A stretch of 57,546 nucleotides of DNA from Eubacteriales bacterium (GTDB taxonomy: Bacteria; Bacillota; Clostridia; Lachnospirales; Lachnospiraceae), in contig JAUNGB010000025.1 in assembly GCA_030524715.1 (NCBI GenBank), positions 1-57,546 of the forward strand. Reading direction: 5' to 3'. The number at the start of each line of letters is the position of its first letter. Position 1 is the stretch's first letter. Of this stretch, positions 24,655-33,454 are shown piece after piece. The notes beneath the pieces are model-generated. The model was given only the letters and a program-made list of their open reading frames with translations, had not been told where the DNA came from and searched no databases. A program made the translations under genes and the position numbers.

Positions 24655-27145
24655 GAATCCCAATCAGAAAGTGATCAAACGTATGGCGCGGAATGCTTTG
24701 AAGGTAAACAGGAGAAAGACGATTACCTTGTTCCTTGCGGTTTTTCTTTCCGCCTTTTTGGTATTCACCATATTTACAGTGGGAGATTCTTATTTCAGGC
24801 TGCAGAAAATTCAGAATATCCGTATGTCAGGAGCTGAGTATGATGCGATCATGTATGGAGTGACGGACGAACAGAGACAAATGTGCGAGAGTAACCCGGA
24901 TATCGTTCTGACAGGTACGATGGGAGTCTGCGGATGGGTAGAAAAAACAGAGCAGGATTCCACGCCTGATGTGGGACTGATCTGGGCGGACGCCGGATAT
25001 TGGGAGCAGATGATGGAGCCGGTCAGAGAAAAGCTGGAAGGAAAGTATCCGACGGCTTTTGACGAGATCATGGTCACAAAATCCGCCTTAAAGGAATGCG
25101 GTTACGAGGAGCTTGGCGTAGGGGATATCTTTTCTGTCTCTTACGGAACCCATGAGGGGATCTTTACAGGGGAATTCCGGATTTGCGGGATATGGGACGG
25201 ATATGGACCTAAGAAGCAGTTTTTTGTCTCGAAGGAATTTTATGACCGGTCGGGCTGGGAACTTTCTCAGGCGGCCTCCGGCCGTTATTTTATGGATTTT
25301 GAGCAAAAGCTTATGACAGAAAAAGAGCAGAATGCTTTTATCGAAAGTATGAAGCTTGGAAAGCAGCAAAATCTCTTCTTTACGGCGGATCTTGGGGAAT
25401 CGGTCGAGATCCTGGCAGGCCTTATCGGCCTGATCGCAGTTACCTGTTTGTGCGCGTACCTGCTCATTTATAATATCATGTATCTTTCCGTAGCGGGAAA
25501 GGTTCGTTATTATGGCCTGCTTCAGACTGTGGGAATGACTGAAAAGCAGATGAAAAGGCTGCTGAAGGAACAGATGCTGCTCATAGGATCGGCAGGCGCC
25601 GTTCTCGGATGCCTGTCAGGGACGCTGGTATCCTTTTTCCTGATCCCTGCTGTAGTAAAAACTCTGGGGATCCAGAGCAGGTATGTGGGAGAGGGGATGG
25701 TTCGCTTTCACCCGGCGGTACTGCTGGCAACTATTCTGTTGGTTGGGTTTACTATCTTTTTGGCCGGCCGGAAACCGGCAAAAATGGCGGCGGCTATCTT
25801 TCCCATAGAAGCGCTTGGTTATCGCCCGGCCCGCAAAACCGAAAAAGTAAGAAAGATGGGAAAGGGGAAATTAACAGCAAGGCTTTCTATGGAGCAGTTT
25901 ACAAAGGATAAGAAGAGAACTGCGGTGGTACTGTTGTCTCTGGCAGTCAGTCTGTCTGTGTACCTTTGTATTGTGACCATGCTGGACAGCCAGGCGTCAA
26001 GAACCATTGTGTCAAATTATATGGATATGGATATGGTCATTAAAAATGATACGGCATACAAAGAAAAAGCAGAAGACAGAAGAGACATTCTGGATGATGC
26101 TTTGGTGAAGTCCATCAAAGAAAATACAGGAGTCTCTGAAGTACATTCTATGGTATTTGCCGAGATTACAGTTCCGTGGGAACCGGATTTTGCCGAGCTT
26201 TGGATGAAAGAATTTTATGCAAAATGGATGAGTATTCCATATAAGCAGGAAAAGGAAGAGTATCAGAGCCATCCGGAGAATTTTGGCTCATCCCTGATCG
26301 GCATTGACGCCCGGGAGTTTGATTATTTGAATGAAACGCTTGAACAGCCGCTTAATAAAGAAGATTTTCTCCGTGGCGAAACCTGTATTGTTTATCGGAA
26401 TGGATTAGATCTGGAAGATGCGGATATCATAGGGAAAGAGGTGACCTGTGCTTTATATGAGGATCAGAAAAAGACCAAGAGCTTTATCATAGCGGGAGTT
26501 GTGGATGAATCTTATTATACGGCGCTTCTTGGATACCCGCCGACGATCATCGCCAGCGCCCAGGCGGTGAAAGCATTTGACGACAAAGCGATTACGCTGA
26601 AGACCAGCATAAAATATCACAAAGAATATGACAGAGATACAGAGCAGGAAATCCTGGCTTTATTAGAGGCCAATGACAATGCAAAAGACTTTTCCCGGGA
26701 ATCCAAGATCGAGGACGCGGACGAGATCGAAAAAGCACAGGGGAATATGCCGCAGGTGGGCTTCGGGATTGTGCTGATCCTGGCCTTTATCGGGATCATG
26801 AACTATATGAACACCTTTGTAGTAAATGTGCAGAGCCGGATGACGGAGCTTTCGGTAATGGAGAGTATCGGGATGACCACCAGGCAGCTTCTTGGAATGC
26901 TGGTCAGGGAAGGAATTCTCTATGCAGGCGGCGCATGGCTTATCACGCTGACAGCGGGAATGGGAGCAACGTATCTTCTTTATGAATCAATGAATTATCG
27001 GGGGATTGTGTTTTCAGTGCCGTTGCTTCCGCTTTTATCGGCAGTGGGGATCAGTTTTCTGGTTTGTACCATGATTCCAGCGCTTACATGGATAGTTTTG
27101 GAAAAGAATGGAACAGTTGTTGAGAGAATCAAAGGAATTGAATAA
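24647..27145 (+). CDS. FtsX-type ABC transporter permease
   Basis: An 832-residue permease made of two FtsX-like halves. Helix 1 (about residues 27-48) is followed by a large extracellular domain of about 200 residues, then helices 2-4 (about 250-390). Helix 5 near 430 is followed by a second large external domain and helices 6-8 in the last 150 residues (FGIVLILAFIGIMNYMNTF). That is eight helices with two external domains, unlike the ten-helix, single-domain BceB. With the ATPase and two-component genes it forms a four-gene stress-response exporter. Substrate unknown. Confidence 0.92.
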   Translation: MLKNPNQKVIKRMARNALKVNRRKTITLFLAVFLSAFLVFTIFTVGDSYFRLQKIQNIRMSGAEYDAIMYGVTDEQRQMCESNPDIVLTGTMGVCGWVEKTEQDSTPDVGLIWADAGYWEQMMEPVREKLEGKYPTAFDEIMVTKSALKECGYEELGVGDIFSVSYGTHEGIFTGEFRICGIWDGYGPKKQFFVSKEFYDRSGWELSQAASGRYFMDFEQKLMTEKEQNAFIESMKLGKQQNLFFTADLGESVEILAGLIGLIAVTCLCAYLLIYNIMYLSVAGKVRYYGLLQTVGMTEKQMKRLLKEQMLLIGSAGAVLGCLSGTLVSFFLIPAVVKTLGIQSRYVGEGMVRFHPAVLLATILLVGFTIFLAGRKPAKMAAAIFPIEALGYRPARKTEKVRKMGKGKLTARLSMEQFTKDKKRTAVVLLSLAVSLSVYLCIVTMLDSQASRTIVSNYMDMDMVIKNDTAYKEKAEDRRDILDDALVKSIKENTGVSEVHSMVFAEITVPWEPDFAELWMKEFYAKWMSIPYKQEKEEYQSHPENFGSSLIGIDAREFDYLNETLEQPLNKEDFLRGETCIVYRNGLDLEDADIIGKEVTCALYEDQKKTKSFIIAGVVDESYYTALLGYPPTIIASAQAVKAFDDKAITLKTSIKYHKEYDRDTEQEILALLEANDNAKDFSRESKIEDADEIEKAQGNMPQVGFGIVLILAFIGIMNYMNTFVVNVQSRMTELSVMESIGMTTRQLLGMLVREGILYAGGAWLITLTAGMGATYLLYESMNYRGIVFSVPLLPLLSAVGISFLVCTMIPALTWIVLEKNGTVVERIKGIE

Positions 27146-27166
27146 AAAAGCTTAAACAATGTGCTC

Positions 27167-27247
27167 CGCGAGGATGTGCAAGGATTCGGTTTGGAATTGT
27201 GTCAGCGTAGCTGACCCGAATCCCGCACCAGGACTCGCGAGCGAGTC
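27167..27247. repeat. Nested palindromic structure between exporter and polyol genes
   Basis: Nested pairs: CGCGAG (27167) with CTCGCG (27234), GGATTCGG (27182-27189) with CCGAATCC (27216-27223), and GTCAGC/GCTGAC (27201-27215). A second hairpin GACTCGC/GCGAGTC lies at 27232-27247 and competes with the outer pair. No T-run follows. Confidence 0.6.
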
Positions 27248-27274
27248 TTGAAATTAGGAGGAAGAGAAGATCAG

Positions 27275-28897
27275 ATGGAACTGAAATTAAAGGAATTGAA
27301 AAACACAGAAGCATGGGAAAAAGCAGGAATCGTACTTCCGGGCTATGAGATAGAGAAGATCCGTGCCGCATCTAAGGAGAAACCATTATGGGTGCATTTT
27401 GGGATCGGAAATATTTTTCGTGTTTTTCTCGGAGGGATAGCCGATCTGCTTTTGGAGCAGGGGGAACTGGACAGAGGGATTACCTGTGTGGAGACTTTTG
27501 ACTATGATGTGGTCGATAAGATTTATACTCCCTATGACAATTTGTCGCTGAGCGTAATTCTTCACGGGGATGGAACACAGGAGAAAAAAGTGCTGGGCTC
27601 TTTTGCGGAGGTGATCAGTGCCAGAAGTGAAGATGCGGAGTCTTTTCAGAGATTGAAGGAAATTTTCGCGTTGCCCGACCTGCAGCTTGTCTCTTTTACA
27701 ATTACAGAGAAAGGATATGCTTTACAAAATGCGGACGGCACATTTTCAGACATTGCAAGGAAGGATATGGAGGAAGGGCCGGAGAATGCAAGGAGTGCAA
27801 TGGCCATCGTTGCGGCAATGCTTCTGGAGCGTTTTCGTGAAGGAGGGCAGCCTGTTGCACTGGTATCCATGGATAATTGCTCCAGAAACGGCGAGAAGCT
27901 GAGAGAATCAATTCTTACAGTGGCGGACGAATGGAAAAAACGCGGATATGTGGATGAAAAATTCGTTGCTTATGTAAGTGATGAAAACAGAGTCTCTTTT
28001 CCCTGGACAATGATCGATAAAATCACGCCAAGACCAAGTGAAAAAATCGCGGAAGAGCTGGAAGCGGCCGGACTTCAGAACATGAAGCCGGTTATTACCT
28101 CGAAGAGAACCTACATAGCTCCTTTTGTGAACGCGGAGGGTCCGCAGTATCTGGTAATGGAGGATCATTTTCCCAATGGAAGGCCGGCATTTGAGAAGGC
28201 CGGCGTATATATGACAGACAGAGAGACAGTGAATAAATCCGAGCGAATGAAAGTAACGGTATGCCTGAATCCCATTCATACGGCTCTGGGGCCATATGGG
28301 TGCATATTGGGATATGATTTGTTTTCGGATGAAATGAAGGATGAAGATATGCTGAGGCTGGCAAGGCTTGTAGGATATAAGGAAGGGATGGAGGTAGTCC
28401 CGGATCCGGGAATCCTTTCGCCGAAGGCATTTCTGGACGAGTGCATGAATGAGAGATTTCCTAATCCGTATCTGGGAGATACCTGCCTGAGACTGAGTAC
28501 GGATGCGTCACAGGGATTGGGCGTGCGTTTCGGCGTTACTGTAAAAGCTTATATGGAAAAATACGGGGATGCAAAACGGCTTATGGGGATCCCGCTGGCA
28601 ATTGCCGGGTGGCTTCGATATCTGCTTGGAGTTGACGATGAAGGAAACAGTTACCAGCTTGCCCCGGATCCAATGGCAGAGGAAATGAAAGAGCGGCTTA
28701 AAGGGATTGTCATCGGGCAGCCTGACAGCTTCACGGATCAGTTAAAATGGATATTGTCCAATGAGAATGTATTTTTTGTAAACCTTTACGACGCCGGTAT
28801 CGGAGAACTGATCGAAGATATTTTCAGAGAAGAAATTGCAGGAACAGGCGCTGTAAGGAAAACACTTCAGAAATATCTGAAAAAAAGCCTGCTTTGA
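27275..28897 (+). CDS. Mannitol dehydrogenase family polyol/hexuronate oxidoreductase
   Basis: A 540-residue protein of the mannitol dehydrogenase (long-chain) family, which includes mannitol, arabinitol, fructuronate and tagaturonate oxidoreductases. It shows the N-terminal nucleotide-binding stretch VHFGIGNIFRVFLGG and KGYAL. The later MDNCSRNGE and catalytic-region TPRPSEKIAEE are in the expected order. It interconverts a polyol or aldonate with a ketose or ketouronate using NAD(H). The FGGY kinase follows after 11 bases, so the pair likely oxidises a polyol to a ketose and then phosphorylates it. Start at 27275 has AGGAGG 13 bases upstream, slightly long. Confidence 0.82.
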   Translation: MELKLKELKNTEAWEKAGIVLPGYEIEKIRAASKEKPLWVHFGIGNIFRVFLGGIADLLLEQGELDRGITCVETFDYDVVDKIYTPYDNLSLSVILHGDGTQEKKVLGSFAEVISARSEDAESFQRLKEIFALPDLQLVSFTITEKGYALQNADGTFSDIARKDMEEGPENARSAMAIVAAMLLERFREGGQPVALVSMDNCSRNGEKLRESILTVADEWKKRGYVDEKFVAYVSDENRVSFPWTMIDKITPRPSEKIAEELEAAGLQNMKPVITSKRTYIAPFVNAEGPQYLVMEDHFPNGRPAFEKAGVYMTDRETVNKSERMKVTVCLNPIHTALGPYGCILGYDLFSDEMKDEDMLRLARLVGYKEGMEVVPDPGILSPKAFLDECMNERFPNPYLGDTCLRLSTDASQGLGVRFGVTVKAYMEKYGDAKRLMGIPLAIAGWLRYLLGVDDEGNSYQLAPDPMAEEMKERLKGIVIGQPDSFTDQLKWILSNENVFFVNLYDAGIGELIEDIFREEIAGTGAVRKTLQKYLKKSLL

Positions 28898-28908
28898 GGA
28901 TGAGAAAC

Positions 28909-30321
28909 ATGAACAGGATGGGAATCGATATAGGCACAACGTCCATCAGTATAGTGCTTTTGGATACGAAAACAGGAAAACTGATGGCAAAGGAAACGGT
29001 GAACCATGATTCTTTTTTGAACGCAAGCCGCACAGCGGCCTGCGTTCATAAGCATGCAGCACAGTGGAATGCGAACGTCCGCTTTACGGATACGATACCG
29101 GAGGGAAGGATACAGGATCCGGAAAAGATATTTATTACTGTAGTACAGAAAATAGAAGAACTGATCCGGAATTATGGATGCCCGGAAGGAATCGGAGTCA
29201 CAGGGCAGATGCACGGAATGCTTTACGTGGATGAAAATGGGAATGCAGTCAGCCCATTGTATACATGGCAGGACGGAAGAGGAAATTTGCCTTTGGAAAA
29301 CGGACGGACAAGCGTGGAGCTTCTGAAGGATAAACTGAGAAATCCGGGAATGCTGGCATCCGGCTATGGAATCGTGACGCATTATTATCTTGGAGTTAAG
29401 GGTGAAATTCCGGAAAATGCGGTAAAAATGACCACCATCAGCGACTATATTGTTATGAAGCTCTGCGGACGGAAAAGCCCGGTAATGGGAATCGACATGG
29501 CCGCAAGCTGGGGAGGCTTTGATCTGGAAAAGAAAGAGTTCCGATATGAGGAACTGGCACAGGCGGGAGTGGATATTTCGTATCTTCCCCGGGTAGAAAA
29601 GCGGCATTGTCTGGCGGGAAAAACCACAGGAATAGAAAATATTCCGGCGGGGATTCCTGTGGCGTTGTCCATCGGGGATAATCAGGCAAGCTTTTTGGGA
29701 GCGGTCAGAGAGCTTCATGACGCGGTTCTTATCAATGTGGGAACAGGAAGTCAGGTTTCGTTTGCTTCAGAACGATATGTGCCATGCGAAGACAATCTTG
29801 AACTGCGTCCCTGCACAGACGACACCTATCTTCTGGTGGGCGCGTCTTTGTGCGGAGGCAGAGCCTATGCCATGCTGGAGCAGTTTTACAGAGAAGCCGC
29901 CGGGAACGGGGATAGCAGCTACTATGATGTGATGTACCGGCAGGCTGGGGAATTTATCAAAAAGTATGGGGCGGAAGCAGCGTGGAACGTACGGACGACC
30001 TTTTCAGGAACGAGAAGTAATCCAAAGGAAAGAGGACAAATAAGCAATATCAGCGTGGAAAATTTCTATCCCGGCGCATTGACGGTAGGAGTAATGAAGG
30101 GAATTTTGCAGGAACTGTATGAACAGTATCAGACGATGAGCCGCCTGACAGGGAAAAAGGCCGCATATCTGGTCGGCTCCGGAAACGGGCTCAGGAGAAA
30201 CCCGATTATGCAGAAGCTGGCGGAGGAAATCTTCGGACTGCCGCTTGGGATTCCCGAATATCAGGAAGAGGCAGCCTGCGGAGCCGCGTACCGATTATCT
30301 GATCTCAACGGTCTGGGGTAA
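28909..30321 (+). CDS. FGGY family carbohydrate kinase (sedoheptulokinase/xylulokinase-like)
   Basis: A 470-residue sugar kinase. It has the phosphate-1 loop MGIDIGTTSISIVLLD, the substrate-site segments GVTGQMHGMLY and TWQDGRG, the phosphate-2 loop LINVGTGSQVSF and the adenosine site near YLVGSGNGLRRNP. It transfers phosphate from ATP to a ketose; sedoheptulose and xylulose are both possible. The ATG at 28909 is picked for TGAGGA 8 bases upstream; 28900 and 28918 are alternatives. Oddity: residues about 36-62 (ASRTAACVHKHAAQWNANVR and following) appear inserted relative to family members, and are encoded by a dispersed palindromic repeat. Confidence 0.88.
   Translation: MNRMGIDIGTTSISIVLLDTKTGKLMAKETVNHDSFLNASRTAACVHKHAAQWNANVRFTDTIPEGRIQDPEKIFITVVQKIEELIRNYGCPEGIGVTGQMHGMLYVDENGNAVSPLYTWQDGRGNLPLENGRTSVELLKDKLRNPGMLASGYGIVTHYYLGVKGEIPENAVKMTTISDYIVMKLCGRKSPVMGIDMAASWGGFDLEKKEFRYEELAQAGVDISYLPRVEKRHCLAGKTTGIENIPAGIPVALSIGDNQASFLGAVRELHDAVLINVGTGSQVSFASERYVPCEDNLELRPCTDDTYLLVGASLCGGRAYAMLEQFYREAAGNGDSSYYDVMYRQAGEFIKKYGAEAAWNVRTTFSGTRSNPKERGQISNISVENFYPGALTVGVMKGILQELYEQYQTMSRLTGKKAAYLVGSGNGLRRNPIMQKLAEEIFGLPLGIPEYQEEAACGAAYRLSDLNGLG
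29048..29087 (+). repeat. REP-like palindrome, AAAGCGGA family, inside the kinase gene
   Basis: Starts ATAAGCATGCAGCACAGTGG. About 36 of 40 bases match the reverse complement of the intergenic copy at 42075-42113, and the frame stays open (HKHAAQWNANVRFT). Confidence 0.75.
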
Positions 30322-30342
30322 AGCAGATGTTCGCATACCGCT

Positions 30343-30375
30343 GTTACTGTCCGCATCTACGATATAAACAGCAAT
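30343..30375 (+). repeat. Degenerate copy of GTTACTGTT palindrome family
   Basis: GTTACTGTCCGCATC followed by AACAGCAAT resembles the arms of the perfect copy at 55404 with an eroded centre. Confidence 0.45.
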
Positions 30376-30413
30376 TTCCTCTTTCTAAAAAAATCATAAA
30401 ATTCAAGTGGAAA

Positions 30414-30443
30414 TTACAAATTTGCAAAAAAGTATGCTATAAT
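30414..30443 (+). promoter_or_regulatory. Promoter of DUF1002 gene
   Basis: TTACAA, 18 bases, TATAAT, with an 80-base leader before the start codon. Confidence 0.65.
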
Positions 30444-30523
30444 GAGTGCACTGAACCGGCAGAGGCACAAAATCCCGGCAGAAGAACTTAAGGCAAACTA
30501 TAAGGGTTATGGAGGATGATATT

Positions 30524-32161
30524 ATGAAGAAAAGAAACATACTCAGCGCATTATTGTGCAGCATGTGCCTGATCACAGCCAATTCCATTCCTGCAATGGC
30601 AGACGCGGTAAAGGTAGTGACACTGGGCGCGGATCTTACCCAGGATCAGAAAAACACAATGATGAGATATTTTAAGGTGGATTCCAATCAGGTACAGACG
30701 CTTACCATTACGAATCAGGATGAGAGAGATCATTTAAGCGCTTATGTTCCTCTTGAGCAGATCGGAACAAGGACTGTAAGCTGCGCTTATGTAAAACCCA
30801 CCACTTCAGGTGGAATCAAGGTTCGTACCGCCAATTTAAACTGGGTTACCTGCAATATGATCGCAACAACTCTGTCAACATCCGGAGTTTCCAACTGTGA
30901 GGTCGTGGCGGCATGCCCGTTCGAGGTATCAGGGACAGGAGCGCTGACAGGTATCCTGATGGCATATGAAAGTGCAAGCGGAGAGAAGCTTGACGAGACA
31001 AAGAAGGAAATCGCCACAGAAGAAATGGTGGTCACCGGAAATCTGGCGGAGCAGATCGGACAGGATGATGCGACGAATATTATCAATCAGGCAAAGATGC
31101 AGGTGGTACAGAACAACATCCAGGATGCAGACGAAATTTATAATATCGTTGTAAATATTGCTGAACAGAATAATATGCAGGTAGGAAGCGACCAGCTTGA
31201 TAAGATCGTATCCCTTCTGGAAGAGATCGCGCAGCAGAATTACAACTACGACGATATGAAAGAAACTCTTGAAACTGTAGAACAGAACGTAACAGGCGAA
31301 GCAGACGATACTACCGATGAGCTCGATGAGGACAGCATTGTCGGCGATCTTGACGAAAGTATCTTAGGCGACGACGTTATTGCAAGCTCTACGGTAGATC
31401 CGACCCTGGAAGAGGAAACAAGAACAGAAGAATCCGATGATGAGTGGGATTACGTAGAGAGCAATGGAGACGAAGAAACTCTTGCAGAAGAAAGTGAAGG
31501 AAATACGGAAGACGCTGCTTCCGAAGATGAGTGGGATACGGAAGATTACAGTTCCGAAGACGGCTGGGATACGGAAGACACCGGCTCCGAGGATACATGG
31601 AATGAAGAGACTTCCGATTCGGACAGCGGCTGGGATACAGAAGACACCGGCTCTGACGGGGAATGGTATGAAGAAAATCCGGAAGAAGGCGATGCATCTG
31701 TAGATACCCTGAGCGCTGATTCTTTAAGTGAAGAATCCAAAGCACTCTATGAGCGTGCAAAGACCTTCTGTGCAGGCGAATATGAAGGGGATGCCGCTTC
31801 TCTGACATCTGCAATGGGCGAGGGCGCTGTTGCATCCGTCACCCTGGATGGAGAAACAGGAGCTAAGGTTTCTGAAAGAGTCCTTCAGGAATATCTGAAG
31901 GTACTGAACGACGGAGGCGCTTCTTATGTTTCGTCTGACAGTGACGTCTATATGACTGCAGAGCTGAACATGATCGATTCCGCAATGAAGAAGGTATTCG
32001 GTCTGGAGACAGACGACAGCGGTGCAGAAGATGTCCTTGCTAATGTAACGGAGGAAGAGAAGTCCCTGCTTTACAGCGATACTATGACATTCTTTGAGAA
32101 CCTCTACGGAGAAAGCGCCAAATCCTATGACGAATTAGTAGAGACGGATATGGCTGAATAA
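30524..32161 (+). CDS. Secreted DUF1002 protein with acidic repeat region
   Basis: A 545-residue exported protein. The signal peptide (residues 1-26) ends AMADA. Residues about 30-255 match DUF1002 (for example SAYVPLEQIGTRTVSCAYVK and ACPFEVSGTGALTGILMAYE), a family of unknown function widespread in Clostridia and Bacilli. Residues about 258-393 are extremely acidic, with near-repeats of the type SEDGWDTED and GSEDTWNEE, and low-complexity DNA to match. A short ordered C-terminal domain follows. It has no cell wall anchor motif, so it may be secreted or held by charge; cation binding by the acidic tail is a guess. The ATG at 30524 follows GGAGG. Confidence 0.85.
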   Translation: MKKRNILSALLCSMCLITANSIPAMADAVKVVTLGADLTQDQKNTMMRYFKVDSNQVQTLTITNQDERDHLSAYVPLEQIGTRTVSCAYVKPTTSGGIKVRTANLNWVTCNMIATTLSTSGVSNCEVVAACPFEVSGTGALTGILMAYESASGEKLDETKKEIATEEMVVTGNLAEQIGQDDATNIINQAKMQVVQNNIQDADEIYNIVVNIAEQNNMQVGSDQLDKIVSLLEEIAQQNYNYDDMKETLETVEQNVTGEADDTTDELDEDSIVGDLDESILGDDVIASSTVDPTLEEETRTEESDDEWDYVESNGDEETLAEESEGNTEDAASEDEWDTEDYSSEDGWDTEDTGSEDTWNEETSDSDSGWDTEDTGSDGEWYEENPEEGDASVDTLSADSLSEESKALYERAKTFCAGEYEGDAASLTSAMGEGAVASVTLDGETGAKVSERVLQEYLKVLNDGGASYVSSDSDVYMTAELNMIDSAMKKVFGLETDDSGAEDVLANVTEEEKSLLYSDTMTFFENLYGESAKSYDELVETDMAE

Positions 32162-32168
32162 TATTTTA

Positions 32169-32229
32169 GCCAGAAGCTGAACTGTTTGGCCAGAAGCTGA
32201 ATTGCTTGGGCAGAAGCCGAAATTATTCG
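32169..32229 (+). repeat. Three tandem 20-bp repeats after DUF1002 gene
   Basis: GCCAGAAGCTGAACTGTTTG, then two increasingly diverged copies (32189-32208, 32209-32229), between the stop codon and the terminator. Confidence 0.75.
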
Positions 32230-32254
32230 GATGGAAACTGCTTTTTATGACCAG

Positions 32255-32297
32255 AAAAAACCGTACTGTGGGAATACCCTGCAGTACGGTTTTTTGT
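32255..32297. terminator. Bidirectional intrinsic terminator
   Basis: AAAAAACCGTACTG (32255-32268) pairs perfectly with CAGTACGGTTTTTT (32282-32295), giving A-run and T-run flanks. It ends the DUF1002 transcript. Confidence 0.9.
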
Positions 32298-32407
32298 AAA
32301 TTAAAAAAACTCCGTTTTGTTCTGAAGCGTACAATACTGAACTTTCTTAATATATAAAAAGTACTTCACGATAAAACTGACCTTTAAAAAAGTATAAAAA
32401 CTGGACA

Positions 32408-32436
32408 TTGAAAAGGGGACACATATTGCATATAAT
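32408..32436 (+). promoter_or_regulatory. Promoter of ECF S-component gene
   Basis: TTGAAA, 17 bases, TATAAT, only about 25 bases before the start region, so there is no room for a riboswitch. Confidence 0.7.
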
Positions 32437-32468
32437 GAGCAGGAAAAAAAGGAAAGGCAGTGAGAGAG

Positions 32469-33071
32469 ATGAATAAACAGAACACAACGATTTTAAAACT
32501 TGCGGAGACAGCTATTTTGGCAGCCCTTTGCTTTGTTTCCTTCACGTTTTTGCAGATTAAGATTCCTGTACCTGGCGGAGACGCCACATCCCTTCATATC
32601 GGAAACGCTTTCTGCGTGTTGGGAGCGCTTCTTCTGGGCGGATGGTACGGCGGCCTTGCAGGAGCCCTTGGAATGACGATCGCGGATATTCTGGATCCTG
32701 TTTATATTGTAGGAGCCCCGAAGACCTTTGTTCTGAAGCTTTGCATTGGTCTGATCACAGGACTGGTAGCCCATAAGATCGCTAAGATCAACGAAAGCAA
32801 TGATAAGAAGTATGTATTTAAATGGAGCGTGATCGCATCAGTAGCAGGCCTTGCTTTCAATGTTGTAGCGGATCCTATTGTCGGATATTTTTACAAACAG
32901 TATATTCTGGGTCAGCCTCAGCAGATGGCGGAAGCTCTGGCAAAGATGAGCGCGGCGGCAACCTTTATTAACGCGGTGGTATCTGTGATCCTTGTAGCTT
33001 TTTTATATAATGCCGTAAGGCCCGCACTGATCAAAATGCAGATTTTACAGATCAAACCCAAACAAGTATAA
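32469..33071 (+). CDS. ECF transporter S component
   Basis: A 200-residue, six-helix substrate-binding subunit of an energy-coupling-factor vitamin importer. It begins with the helix AETAILAALCFVSFTFLQIK, contains SLHIGNAFCVLGALLLGG and ends with a basic tail. The family appears to be the riboflavin-type ECF S group (PF07155, formerly DUF1393), but S-component specificity is hard to assign from sequence. No A, A' or T components are adjacent, so it must use the shared module encoded elsewhere. The ATG at 32469 is preferred over a GTG at 32460. Confidence 0.82.
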   Translation: MNKQNTTILKLAETAILAALCFVSFTFLQIKIPVPGGDATSLHIGNAFCVLGALLLGGWYGGLAGALGMTIADILDPVYIVGAPKTFVLKLCIGLITGLVAHKIAKINESNDKKYVFKWSVIASVAGLAFNVVADPIVGYFYKQYILGQPQQMAEALAKMSAAATFINAVVSVILVAFLYNAVRPALIKMQILQIKPKQV

Positions 33072-33098
33072 GGCTTATTGCAGAATAAGATAAAAAAA

Positions 33099-33190
33099 TT
33101 CCACCTGTGTGGTTGCTAATCCAACAGCAAACTTTCATCGCAATAAATTGCATGAAAGTCTGTTGCCGGATTGCAACCGCACAGGTGGAA
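33099..33190. repeat. Long near-perfect hairpin after ECF gene
   Basis: TTCCACCTGTGTGGTTGC (33099-33116) pairs with GCAACCGCACAGGTGGAA (33173-33190) with one G-U, and the inside continues to pair through ACTTTCAT/ATGAAAGT. There is no T-run on +; a seven-T run would follow on the minus strand. Confidence 0.75.
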
Positions 33191-33270
33191 AAATATTGTG
33201 AAATAATAGAAAGAAATTTTGAATACATACAGGAAATATTCTGAATAATAAAGAAAATTGTAATGACGTT

Positions 33271-33354
33271 AAGATGCTTTCCGGAAAAAGACGATTATAG
33301 AGTAAGCTTTTCATATACTCTGAAACGGATCGTTTTTCGGAAAGCATCTTTTTC
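33271..33354 (+). terminator. Long-stem terminator-like hairpin
   Basis: AAGATGCTTTCCG (33271-33283) pairs with CGGAAAGCATCTT (33338-33350), with further pairing inside (ACGAT/ATCGT, AGAGTA/TACTCT), then TTTTC. It sits between the ECF gene and the methyltransferase. Confidence 0.65.
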
Positions 33355-33454
33355 GTTAAGGGAATGACTGGAAAAATATAAATAACTGTGATAGAATGTA
33401 GGGAAATGTTGAGTAAAAGGATTTGATTTATGGAATCCTGAAGGGAGAATGATC

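Noticed and set aside
22252-27145. Canonical BceRSAB module
   Set aside because: The permease has eight helices and two external domains, whereas BceB has ten helices and one; only the general class is supported.
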